Assembly (NCBI GenBank): GCA_030044775.1
Contig: JASICF010000551.1
Coordinates: forward strand, 1 to 5,698
Direction of reading: 5' to 3'
DNA length: 5,698 nucleotides
Source: Candidatus Sulfotelmatobacter sp.
Lineage (GTDB): Bacteria > Acidobacteriota > Terriglobia > Terriglobales > Acidobacteriaceae
The stretch's first letter is position 1, and every line of letters starts with the position of its first letter. A program made the translations under genes and the position numbers. Below are positions 1 through 5,499 of the stretch, piece by piece. The notes under the pieces are model-generated. The model searched no databases. It was not told where the DNA came from and was given only the letters and a program-made list of their open reading frames with translations.

Positions 1-912
1 CTCTTCCTGAGGCGGAGAAAACGGGATTGCGGAATCGAGGCCGGTGATGCGGACGATGGGGCCGTCGAGATCGTCGAAAGCTTCTTCGTTAATGATGGCT
101 GCAATCTCGCCGGCGAGGCCTCCGGTACGGGAGTGCTCGTGGAGGATGATCACTTTGTTCGTCTTCTTCACAGTTGCGGCGATGGCTTCGCGGTCGAGCG
201 GCGAGACGGTGCGCAGGTCGAGGATTTCGAGGTCGATACCTTCTTTTGTAAGAATCTCGGCGGCTTCGAGAGCAGAGTGAACCATGGCGGCGTAGGTGAT
301 CACGCTCAGGTCGCGGCCTTCGCGGACGATGCGAGCTTTGCCGATGGGAACGACATAGTCTTCCGTCGGAACTTCGCCCTTGATGCGGCGGTAAAGATAT
401 TTGTGCTCGAAAAACAGGCAGGGATTATTGTCGCGGATCGCGGCCTTGATAAGGCCTTTGGCATCGTAAGGCGTAGCGGGGCAAATCACCTTCAGCCCCG
501 GATTGTGCACGAACCACATCTCCGGATTTTGCGAGTGGAACGGGCCGCCGTGGACGTATCCGCCGCTGGGGCCGCGGAGCACGAGCGGTGCGGGCGCGCC
601 CCACAGATAATGCGTTTTGGCGACCATGTTGGAAATCTGGTTCATGGCGCAAGGGATGAAATCCATGAACTGGAATTCGGCGACCGGACGCATGCCGGTG
701 AGCGACGCGCCAAAGGCCGCGCCCACGATGGCGGATTCGGCGATCGGCGTGTCGATCACGCGCTCGGGGCCGAAACGGTCGATGAAACCGTCGGTGACTT
801 TAAACGCCCCGCCGTAAATGCCAATGTCTTCGCCCAGGCAGAAGACGGTGGGGTCGCGTTCCATTTCTTCCCAGATTCCCTGGCGGATGGCTTCGAGATA
901 GGTGAGTTGCAT
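1..912 (-). CDS. 2-oxoacid dehydrogenase E1 component, beta subunit (branched-chain type), 3' end outside window
   Basis: This is the beta subunit of the thiamine-diphosphate E1 enzyme that decarboxylates a 2-oxoacid and passes the acyl group to the lipoyl arm of E2. The frame is open from ATG at 910-912 to the left edge, giving 304 residues; about 20 more are expected, since the visible end (AIPFSPPQEE) matches the usual region just before the C-terminus. Seen: LGEDIGIYGGAFKVT at 26-40, IAES with the cofactor-activating Glu59, the GGPFHSQNPE segment at 122-131 with His126, NPCLFFEHKYLYR at 163-175, and the C-terminal transketolase domain (EILDLRTVSPLD at 229-240, LHEHSRTGGLAGEI at 257-270). 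The FHSQNPE and NPCLFFE stretches resemble branched-chain E1 beta more than pyruvate E1 beta, but substrate cannot be settled from sequence. It starts 48 bases after the small membrane gene, so it is probably co-transcribed with E1 alpha. No strong Shine-Dalgarno is visible, only a purine run (GAAAGAA). Confidence 0.95.
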   Translation of the reverse strand, partial: MQLTYLEAIRQGIWEEMERDPTVFCLGEDIGIYGGAFKVTDGFIDRFGPERVIDTPIAESAIVGAAFGASLTGMRPVAEFQFMDFIPCAMNQISNMVAKTHYLWGAPAPLVLRGPSGGYVHGGPFHSQNPEMWFVHNPGLKVICPATPYDAKGLIKAAIRDNNPCLFFEHKYLYRRIKGEVPTEDYVVPIGKARIVREGRDLSVITYAAMVHSALEAAEILTKEGIDLEILDLRTVSPLDREAIAATVKKTNKVIILHEHSRTGGLAGEIAAIINEEAFDDLDGPIVRITGLDSAIPFSPPQEE

Positions 913-960
913 AGTTAGAGATTCTTTCGCCGCGGATCCAATGACTGCACAAAATGCGAC

Positions 961-1281
961 TTAGACTTTCTCTTTCTTTGGTCCGTGTCTTCTGTGGTGA
1001 TAAGTCAAATGACTGTGAGCTTCGGCTTTGTTTCGATTGACTAAACGGCTTATCCACGAGGCTGGCGGAAGAAACGCCAGCAGTGCAAGAAAGATTCCCG
1101 TTGCCACTGTACCTGCGGAATAATTAGTCCCACGAAACCAAGTATTTTGATAGGAGAATACCCCTTTGTGCATCATCTGCAATCCGTACGCGATGATCAA
1201 GCCACCAACTGCGATCAATGAAAGTCGCACCGTGAGAGCTTTTATTATGTTGTGGCTAGCGCTTTTGCTTTGGTCAGACAT
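961..1281 (-). CDS. Small two-helix membrane protein of unknown function
   Basis: I do not recognise this 106-residue protein. It has a polar N-terminus, a first hydrophobic segment at about residues 18-37 (LSLIAVGGLIIAYGL core), a short polar stretch with aromatic residues (VFSYQNTWFRGTNY, 41-54), a second segment at about 57-78 (GTVATGIFLALLAFLPP core), and a highly basic, His-rich tail (HLTYHHRRHGPKKEKV, residues 91-106) that by the positive-inside rule should be cytoplasmic, giving an N-in/C-in hairpin. It lies 27 bases after the E1 alpha stop and 48 before the E1 beta ATG, in the same direction, so it should be on the same transcript. A hand count over 1021-1260 gives 114 G+C of 240 (about 48%), against 40 of 60 in an E1 alpha line (1921-1980). 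It is thus compositionally unlike its neighbours and may be a late insertion. That it is translated is likely but not proven; no known domain supports it. Confidence 0.65.
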   Translation of the reverse strand: MSDQSKSASHNIIKALTVRLSLIAVGGLIIAYGLQMMHKGVFSYQNTWFRGTNYSAGTVATGIFLALLAFLPPASWISRLVNRNKAEAHSHLTYHHRRHGPKKEKV

Positions 1282-1308
1282 TGCGAGTTCCAGCCATCGA
1301 CCGGCGGA

Positions 1309-2661
1309 TCACTTCAAATGCACCGCGGCTTCCGTTTCCTTATAGCCGCTCGTTCCCTTCTTCACTTTCGGCATTCCATACTTCGGCTTGATGGCGTGGC
1401 AGCCCTCTTCGCAATACACGCCGCCTTCGGCTGATTCCGGCGTCGGCATCGGAGAGTTCACCGCGATCTCACGTTCTTCTTCGATAACCCGCTCTACTTC
1501 CGAGATCAGCTCGGCATTTTCTTTGCCCGTCAGCCACTTTTTCTCCCGTACCAAATAATTCTCGAATCGCGCAATCGGGTCGCGCTTCTTCCAGAAATCA
1601 AACAGCGCCTTCGGCACGTACGCTGCCGCGTCGTGGATGGCGTGGCCTTTCATGCGCATCATTTTTGCTTCGATCATGGTCGGGCCTTCGCCGCGATGGG
1701 CGCGCTCGACAGCTTCGTGCGCGGCGTCGTAGACCTGGCACGCGTCGGTGCCATCGACGATCACGCCAGGAATGCCGTATCCCATGGCGCGTTCGGCAAG
1801 GTCTTTGCAGCGGTACTGCATTTCTGACGGAGTCGAATAAGCCCACTCGTTGCTCTCGACCACCAGTACTAATCCCAGATTCTGCACTGCCGCGAAGTTG
1901 ATGCCTTCGTAGGTGACGCCGGTGGATTGGCCTCCGTCGCCGATGAAGGTGAGCACGGCGATGTTGCGGCCTTGCAGGCGCGCGCCCAGTGCCACGCCGC
2001 TCATCACAGGAATAAGATCGCCGAGCATCGAAATCGGCGAGACCATGTTGCGCTTTTCGATGTCGCCGAAGTGCGAGGTGCCGTCGCGGCCCTTGGTGGG
2101 CGAGCCGGCCTTCGCCATGTACTGCATCATCGTGTCGGAGGCGCGAAAGCCGCGCACCAGCAGCGAGCCCTGATTGCGAATCATGGGCGCGAACCAGTCG
2201 TCTTGGTCGAGCGCGTAGGCCGAGGCGCACGAGCAGGCCTCCTGCCCGAGGCCGAAATAAACTCCGCCGACCACTTTGCCCTGCTTGTAGAGATTTTCGA
2301 GCGCGGTCTCCATTTTGCGGTTGAGCAGCATGTAGCGGTAAATTTCGATCGCCTGCTGCTGGCTGAGATATTTGGAGTCGCGAATCGGCGGCACGGGCGC
2401 GTCGAGATCGCCGGAGACTTCGTAGCGGACGTGCTCGACGCCGTCTTTATCGTTTTTGTTTTTGCCCCCTATTACTTGTTTGACAGTATAGTTCGGGTGC
2501 TCGAGGCGCGTGTCGGGGATGGTGTAGGTGCGAAGATCTGCACTGGCCACGGAGGGACGGACGCCCTCGTCCGCCGCTCCATGAGCAGTGGAAGGGCGAG
2601 ACCCGTTTCGCGAGTGTTTGCCGTTCGAGTTGGATTTGGATTTTGTTTTCTTGTTGGGCAT
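1309..2661 (-). CDS. 2-oxoacid dehydrogenase E1 component, alpha subunit, with N-terminal extension
   Basis: This is the alpha subunit of the thiamine-diphosphate E1 heterotetramer (with E1 beta at 1-912). It is 450 residues; the family core begins only near residue 99 (LSQQQAIEIYRYMLLNRKME). Seen: GGVYFGLGQEA at 132-142, MIRNQGSLLVRG at 160-171, GRDGTSHFGD at 191-200, the ThDP/Mg motif from GDGGQSTG (241-248) to the ligand Asn271 in VVESNEWAYSTP, and the phosphate-loop segment MKGHAIHDAAAYVP at 337-350 with His340 and His343. The first 24 residues are Lys/Ser/Asn-rich and look disordered; residues 21-42 coincide with a repeat also found in lipB. The tail carries a CEEGCH hexapeptide at 417-422. 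ATG at 2659-2661 lacks a clear Shine-Dalgarno; the next plausible start is GTG at codon 38 (2548-2550), also without one, so the extension may be partly over-called. Substrate (branched-chain, pyruvate or other) is undetermined. Confidence 0.95.
   Translation of the reverse strand: MPNKKTKSKSNSNGKHSRNGSRPSTAHGAADEGVRPSVASADLRTYTIPDTRLEHPNYTVKQVIGGKNKNDKDGVEHVRYEVSGDLDAPVPPIRDSKYLSQQQAIEIYRYMLLNRKMETALENLYKQGKVVGGVYFGLGQEACSCASAYALDQDDWFAPMIRNQGSLLVRGFRASDTMMQYMAKAGSPTKGRDGTSHFGDIEKRNMVSPISMLGDLIPVMSGVALGARLQGRNIAVLTFIGDGGQSTGVTYEGINFAAVQNLGLVLVVESNEWAYSTPSEMQYRCKDLAERAMGYGIPGVIVDGTDACQVYDAAHEAVERAHRGEGPTMIEAKMMRMKGHAIHDAAAYVPKALFDFWKKRDPIARFENYLVREKKWLTGKENAELISEVERVIEEEREIAVNSPMPTPESAEGGVYCEEGCHAIKPKYGMPKVKKGTSGYKETEAAVHLK
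2554..2573. repeat. Short palindromic repeat fragment inside the E1 alpha N-terminal extension
   Basis: Plus-strand bases 2554-2569 (GGGACGGACGCCCTCG) match 15 of 16 bases with the complement of 5064-5079 inside lipB. The bases at 2558-2573 also form a 6-bp hairpin, CGGACG/CGTCCG, with the loop CCCT. The fragment encodes part of the GAADEGVRPSV stretch of E1 alpha, outside the conserved fold. It is probably a remnant of the family seen in lipB, though a GC-rich 16-mer is weak evidence by itself. Confidence 0.5.
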
Positions 2662-2747
2662 GGGATGCGTCGCGGATGCGATGTATTGATGGTAACGCGA
2701 GGGGACGATGTACGGCTAGGGCAATGGCATCTGCTACGATTGGCTGA
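2662..2747. other. Divergent intergenic region between E1 alpha and the four-helix membrane gene
   Basis: These 86 bases must hold, or lie just downstream of, the start signals for two divergent genes. On the plus strand the nearest sigma-70-like pair is TTGATG (2686-2691) with GATGTA (2707-2712) at a 15-base spacer, which is weak. I see no convincing minus-strand pair, operator palindrome or terminator. Neither flanking ATG has a clear Shine-Dalgarno. The promoter for E1 alpha may start inside the neighbouring gene, or either transcript may be nearly leaderless. Confidence 0.3.
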
Positions 2748-3203
2748 ATGAACCATCGGCGAGTGGCGTTGGCGTTCCTGGTGTCTCCCATAGCCGCTCC
2801 TCTTGCTGTCTTTCTTCTGCTCGTACTTGACGCGAGGCACCATGGGCCAGTCGAAAACGTGCTCATAGCACTTCCTTTCTACTTCGTCTACGCGCTCCCA
2901 GTCGCGTACGTTTCGGAGATTCTCTTCGGCGCGCCCGCATGGCTGATCTTCAAGCACTATCGTGTCCGCTCGTGGCCTGTCTGGCTGCTGGGCGGGGCCT
3001 TCATTGGCTGGCTTACGAATGCGGGAATACAGGTCCTGCCCGGAAGGATGACAGCCGTCAATCTCGCGGGCCTGTTCAATCCCGTCGTGAACCCGTACGT
3101 TTTGATTGATACCGCAGGGGCGGCAGCTTCGGCCGCGCTTTTTCGCCAGATCGTATTCTCGGATGCGGCCCGCACTGATGTTTCGTCCGCAAGTAAAGAC
3201 TGA
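2748..3203 (+). CDS. Putative four-helix integral membrane protein, unknown function
   Basis: I do not recognise the family of this 151-residue protein. Hydrophobic segments lie at about residues 7-27 (ALAFLVSPIAAPLAVFLLLV), 37-59 (NVLIALPFYFVYALPVAYV), 76-94 (WPVWLLGGAFIGWL) and 115-134 (PYVLIDTAGAAASAALF), suggesting four membrane spans with a short polar loop (KHYRVRS, 69-75) after the second. The C-terminus is short and polar (DAARTDVSSASKD). No cleavable signal peptide or enzymatic motif is evident. It diverges from E1 alpha and is followed after 46 bases by the MDR oxidoreductase on the same strand, so the two may be co-transcribed, but nothing in the sequence links their functions. A reading frame across the same stretch on the other strand is shorter and codes for nothing recognisable. 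Confidence 0.65.
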   Translation: MNHRRVALAFLVSPIAAPLAVFLLLVLDARHHGPVENVLIALPFYFVYALPVAYVSEILFGAPAWLIFKHYRVRSWPVWLLGGAFIGWLTNAGIQVLPGRMTAVNLAGLFNPVVNPYVLIDTAGAAASAALFRQIVFSDAARTDVSSASKD

Positions 3204-3238
3204 TAATCTGGGCTCGATCGATGTTCAGCTAGCCGGTC

Positions 3239-3242
3239 AGGA
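3239..3242 (+). promoter_or_regulatory. Shine-Dalgarno AGGA selecting the start of the oxidoreductase
   Basis: AGGA lies 7 bases before ATG 3250, within ideal spacing. It favours 3250 over the upstream in-frame ATG at 3106, which would overlap the end of the membrane gene by 98 bases and add 48 residues with no resemblance to the MDR fold. Confidence 0.6.
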
Positions 3243-3249
3243 TCGCTCT

Positions 3250-4206
3250 ATGCACGCTGCCGTGTTGCGCGAATTCGGTTCTGCTCCGCGTTACGATCAG
3301 TTTGACGATCCCATTCCGCGCGACGGCGAAGCCCTGATTACGGTTCTCGCCGCATCGCTCAAGCAAATCGACAAAGGGATGGCCAGCGGCAAACACTACG
3401 CCAGTTACCGCGAGCTTCCGGTGGTCTGCGGAGTGGATGGCGTGGGCAGGGTGGAAACTGGCGAGCGCGTGTTTTTTGGCGGGTGTAGAAAGCCTTTTGG
3501 CGCGATGGCGGAAAAAACCGTTGCGCCGCGCGCCTTCTGCTTTCCCGTTCCCGACAGTCTGGATGACGCGACGGCAGCAGCCTTGCCGAATCCTGCACTC
3601 TCGTCGTGGTTGCCGTTGAAATGGCGTGCGCAATTGAAGCCTGGCGAAAGCGTGCTGGTGCTCGGCGCGACGGGAGCTGCCGGCAAGCTGGCGGTGCAAA
3701 TCGCCAAGCTGCTCGGCGCGGGGCGCGTGATCGCGGCGGGACGGAATCCACAGCAGCTGGAAGCGGCGAAATCGCTGGGCGCCGACGTTACCATTCAAAT
3801 CGACGAGCCGGGAAAGCAGCTGGTCGAAGCTTTTGCCGCGGTCGCAAAGGATGGAATCGATATCGTGCTCGATTATCTTTGGGGCGCGCCCACCGAAGCG
3901 CTGCTTGCGGCGCTGACGGGCCCGGACCTCATGGCCGAGCCGCACACCACGCGGCTGATCGAAATTGGTTCGATGGCCGGGCCCACGATTTCCCTGCCCG
4001 GCGCGGTTTTGAGGAGTTCGGGACTCGAAATCTATGGAGCCGGCGGGGGAAGCGCGCCGAAGCAGGCAATATTTGAGGCGTTGCCGCAAGTCTTTGAGCA
4101 CGCGGCGCGCGGTGCTTTGAACCTGGAGACGAAAAAAGTTCCTCTTGCCGAGGTTGAAACGGAATGGAACCGAAAGGAGGATGGGCGCGTCGTGTTTATT
4201 CCGTGA
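3250..4206 (+). CDS. Zinc-independent medium-chain dehydrogenase/reductase, quinone oxidoreductase-like
   Basis: This is a 318-residue NAD(P)H-dependent oxidoreductase of the MDR superfamily, probably cytoplasmic, reducing a quinone, enone or similar carbonyl substrate that cannot be named. An N-terminal GroES-like domain covers about residues 1-120: MHAAVLREFGSAPRY start, VVCGVDGVGRVETGERVFF at 58-76, AALPNPALSSWLPL at 110-123. A Rossmann domain follows, with the nucleotide-binding LGATGAAGKLAVQIAKLLGA at 138-157, then AAGRNPQQLEAAKSLGAD at 162-179, and IDIVLDYLWG at 203-212. The catalytic and structural zinc Cys clusters of classical alcohol dehydrogenases are absent, which places it with zinc-independent quinone reductases. 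Length is normal for that group. The start is set by the AGGA at 3239-3242. It follows the four-helix membrane gene and converges on lipB. The metabolic link to the dehydrogenase genes around it is not evident. Confidence 0.9.
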   Translation: MHAAVLREFGSAPRYDQFDDPIPRDGEALITVLAASLKQIDKGMASGKHYASYRELPVVCGVDGVGRVETGERVFFGGCRKPFGAMAEKTVAPRAFCFPVPDSLDDATAAALPNPALSSWLPLKWRAQLKPGESVLVLGATGAAGKLAVQIAKLLGAGRVIAAGRNPQQLEAAKSLGADVTIQIDEPGKQLVEAFAAVAKDGIDIVLDYLWGAPTEALLAALTGPDLMAEPHTTRLIEIGSMAGPTISLPGAVLRSSGLEIYGAGGGSAPKQAIFEALPQVFEHAARGALNLETKKVPLAEVETEWNRKEDGRVVFIP

Positions 4207-4239
4207 CTGGCCATTTCACAAAGATTTGAAAGAGCTCGG

Positions 4240-4290
4240 CCTCAGCCGGGCCGTCAAGGGCGCATCCAATGCGGGCTTTAGCCTCTGAGG
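4240..4290. repeat. Imperfect palindromic repeat between convergent genes
   Basis: The 99 bases between the oxidoreductase stop and the lipB stop contain a nested palindrome: CCTCAG (4240-4245) pairs with CTGAGG (4285-4290), and inside lies CGCAT/ATGCG (4261-4265 and 4269-4273). The complement of 4274-4290, CCTCAGAGGCTAAAGCC, matches 16 of 17 bases of 4632-4648 inside lipB, so this is another copy of a dispersed element in opposite orientation. It could end both convergent transcripts, but there is no T-run on either side, so a terminator role is speculative. Confidence 0.55.
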
Positions 4291-4305
4291 TATGCCCGAT
4301 AGAGA

Positions 4306-5403
4306 TCATCGCCATGAACCTTGGCGAAGCTTCTCCGGCACCTCTATCGGCACGCCTACCGTTCGTCCCAAAAGCGCGTCGAGCGTGTCCACCCAGAGTA
4401 TCTGGCTCTGGAAGGCGACGCCGAAGTTGCGCGAGATGGATTCGGCCACGGCATTGAGATCTACCTCACGCCCGAGTTCGCGCTCCATCGATGTCACCGG
4501 CTTCGAGGTGATGCCGCAGGGGATGATCAGGTCGAAGTAGCTGAGATCGGTGTTCACGTTGAGGGCGAAGCCATGAGAGGTGACGAAGCGCGAGATGTGC
4601 ACACCGATGGCGGCGAGCTTGGCTTCGCTAACCTCAGCGGCTAAAGCCGCTTTCTTGTCGGAATCGTTTGCGGCACGACTAAAGTCGTGCCCTTCCCGAT
4701 TTTTGTCATCCCGAGCGGAAAAGGACGATCCGGATACGAATCGTCCTTCGGAGTCGAGAGCCTGCCCTGAGCAACCGACCAACGGGAGAGCGTCGAACGG
4801 GGACCTTGTGTTTTCGTCAGCGGTTGTCGAGCTTCGCTCGACCGGACAGCCGGGGGCGGCTGTCCCTACATGGTTCGCGGTCGGAACTGCATCCGTCCAC
4901 ACGCCGGTGAGACCAGGCACGCGCTTCGTCGGAATACCGAAATCGGCGCAGGTGCGCATGAGGACGTCCTCGAGGCGGCGGACGAAATCGACAGCGCCGA
5001 GATGCTTGCGGCCTGTCGAGCTTTGCTCGACCGCACCCCTCGACTGCGCTCGGGGCGGGCTCTCGAGGGCGGCCGTCCCCACATGGTCCGTGGCGGACCA
5101 CCGAGCGTATCCACGCAGGTGGAAGATTGGGTAGCCGACAATCTGGCCGGGCCCGTGGAAAGTTACGTCGCCGCCGCGGTCGCATTCAAAAAGTTCGACT
5201 CCGCGCTCGGAGAGCAGTTCTGGCGAGGCGATCACGTTGGCGGCTTTGGCGTTGCGGCCGAGTGTGATGACCGGCTTGTGCTCGAGTAGTAGAAGAACGT
5301 CACCGATTTTTTCTTCCTTGCGCAGGGCGACGATTTGCTGCTGCAGGCGCAGGCCGGTAGCGTAGTCGACGGTGCCGAGTTGGATGACGGAAATCACGCG
5401 CAT
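4306..5403 (-). CDS. lipB: Octanoyltransferase LipB with two in-frame repeat-derived insertions
   Basis: LipB moves octanoyl from acyl carrier protein to the lipoyl-domain lysine of E2 subunits, the first step of lipoate biosynthesis, in the cytoplasm. Family hallmarks are intact: EHKPVITLGRNA at 41-52, RGGDVTFHGPGQIVGYP at 76-92, LGAVDFVRRLEDVL at 135-148, GLTGVW at 164-169, the catalytic Lys262 in AKLAAIGVHISR, HGFALNV at 277-283, and the catalytic Cys296 in IIPCGITS. The protein is 365 residues against about 215-240 usually. The excess is two segments, roughly residues 99-131 and 172-259, in loops between conserved blocks; both are made of palindromic repeats (HVGTAA and VE[QR]SST read in both). 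Without them about 244 residues remain. The ATG at 5401-5403 has no Shine-Dalgarno and overlaps an octamer repeat; no earlier in-frame start exists before a stop at 5449-5451. It follows lpdA by 96 bases. The open frame and kept catalytic pair argue for a working gene. Confidence 0.95.
   Translation of the reverse strand: MRVISVIQLGTVDYATGLRLQQQIVALRKEEKIGDVLLLLEHKPVITLGRNAKAANVIASPELLSERGVELFECDRGGDVTFHGPGQIVGYPIFHLRGYARWSATDHVGTAALESPPRAQSRGAVEQSSTGRKHLGAVDFVRRLEDVLMRTCADFGIPTKRVPGLTGVWTDAVPTANHVGTAAPGCPVERSSTTADENTRSPFDALPLVGCSGQALDSEGRFVSGSSFSARDDKNREGHDFSRAANDSDKKAALAAEVSEAKLAAIGVHISRFVTSHGFALNVNTDLSYFDLIIPCGITSKPVTSMERELGREVDLNAVAESISRNFGVAFQSQILWVDTLDALLGRTVGVPIEVPEKLRQGSWR
4632..4691. 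repeat. Paired TAAA-loop hairpins inside lipB (second insertion)
   Basis: Two perfect hairpins share the loop TAAA on the plus strand: AGCGGC/GCCGCT (4636-4641 and 4646-4651) and GGCACGAC/GTCGTGCC (4672-4679 and 4684-4691), separated by 20 bases. On the lipB strand they are read as HDFSRAANDSDKKAALAAEV, residues 239-258. From memory, such a hairpin pair and its HDFSRA...ALAAEV translation recur in acidobacterial genomes; this needs a search. A relative of the first hairpin lies in the intergenic region at 4274-4290. Confidence 0.8.
4721..4748. repeat. 9-bp perfect hairpin inside lipB (second insertion)
   Basis: AAGGACGAT (4721-4729) and ATCGTCCTT (4740-4748) form a perfect 9-bp stem around a 10-base loop. 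Just before it, 4705-4715 reads GTCATCCCGAG, which resembles the start of a TGTCATCCTGAGCG-type dispersed bacterial repeat. It encodes part of the non-conserved stretch of LipB (about residues 219-228). No T-run follows, so it is not a standard terminator. Confidence 0.75.
4826..4880 (+). repeat. Palindromic repeat, copy A (short form), inside lipB second insertion
   Basis: The 55-base unit begins with the palindrome GTCGAGC-TTC-GCTCGAC (4826-4842). It continues with a 9-bp stem GGACAGCCG/CGGCTGTCC (4844-4852 and 4857-4865) around a GGGG loop and ends with the tail TCCCTACATGGTTCGCGG (4863-4880). The end palindrome matches copy B in 16 of 17 bases and the 24-base 3' part (4857-4880) in 20 of 24, all differences being T/C. 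On the lipB strand it reads NHVGTAAPGCPVERSST. Confidence 0.85.
5015..5093 (+). repeat. Palindromic repeat, copy B (long form), inside lipB first insertion
   Basis: The 79-base unit has the same orientation and ends as copy A: the GTCGAGC-TTT-GCTCGAC palindrome (5015-5031) and the tail at 5070-5093. Its centre differs and is exactly 24 bases longer, holding CCCCTCGACTGCGCTCGGGG (5036-5055), which resembles a widespread PERSRR-encoding repeat. On the lipB strand it reads DHVGTAAL...AVEQSST, in the same frame as copy A. It lies between the LipB blocks YPIFHLR and KHLGAVDF. Confidence 0.85.
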
Positions 5404-5494
5404 TGAGCGATTGTGCGATTTGTGATTGAGCGATTCAAAACTATTGTTCTAGGAATTCCAATCACCCGATGACTCAATCGCTCAATGTCTCAAT
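5402..5494. repeat. Two opposed arrays of degenerate 8-base repeats between lpdA and lipB
   Basis: Plus-strand units ATTGAGCG (5402-5409), ATTGTGCG (5410-5417), ATTTGTG (5418-5424) and ATTGAGCG (5425-5432) face minus-strand units ATTGAGAC, ATTGAGCG, ATTGAGTC and ATCGGGTG (5494 down to 5463). An 11-base arm, ATTGAGCGATT, occurs at 5402-5412 and 5425-5435, and its exact complement lies at 5476-5486, so two alternative stems are possible. The proximal arm covers two bases of the lipB start codon. The loop contains the palindrome GGAATTCC (5452-5459). It fills nearly the whole intergenic spacer; I see no clear promoter in it. Confidence 0.8.
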
Positions 5495-5499
5495 CTCCC

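Noticed and set aside
133..918. 261-residue open frame on the plus strand across E1 beta
   Set aside because: It is the antisense shadow of a well-conserved gene; its translation is low-complexity and His/Asp/Arg-rich, matching no family.
1394..1413. Heme c attachment motif in E1 alpha
   Set aside because: CEEGCH has three, not two, residues between the Cys, and E1 alpha is cytoplasmic with no signal peptide.
1927..2751. 274-residue plus-strand frame across the E1 alpha 5' half
   Set aside because: Antisense shadow in GC-rich DNA; E1 alpha motifs on the other strand are decisive.
3106..3249. 48-residue N-terminal extension of the oxidoreductase from ATG 3106
   Set aside because: It overlaps the membrane gene, has no MDR similarity, and a good AGGA precedes ATG 3250.
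3229..4101. 290-residue minus-strand frame across the oxidoreductase
   Set aside because: Arg/His-rich shadow; the MDR Rossmann motif on the plus strand identifies the real gene.
4721..4748. Intrinsic terminator
   Set aside because: Strong stem but no T-run on either strand and it lies inside an intact coding frame.
4826..5093. CRISPR array or insertion sequence
   Set aside because: Only two copies of unequal length, no spacers, no transposase and no clear target-site duplications.
4306..5403. lipB as a pseudogene broken by repeats
   Set aside because: No stop or frameshift is seen, and the RGG, HGPGQ, HGFALNV, Lys262 and Cys296 features all survive.
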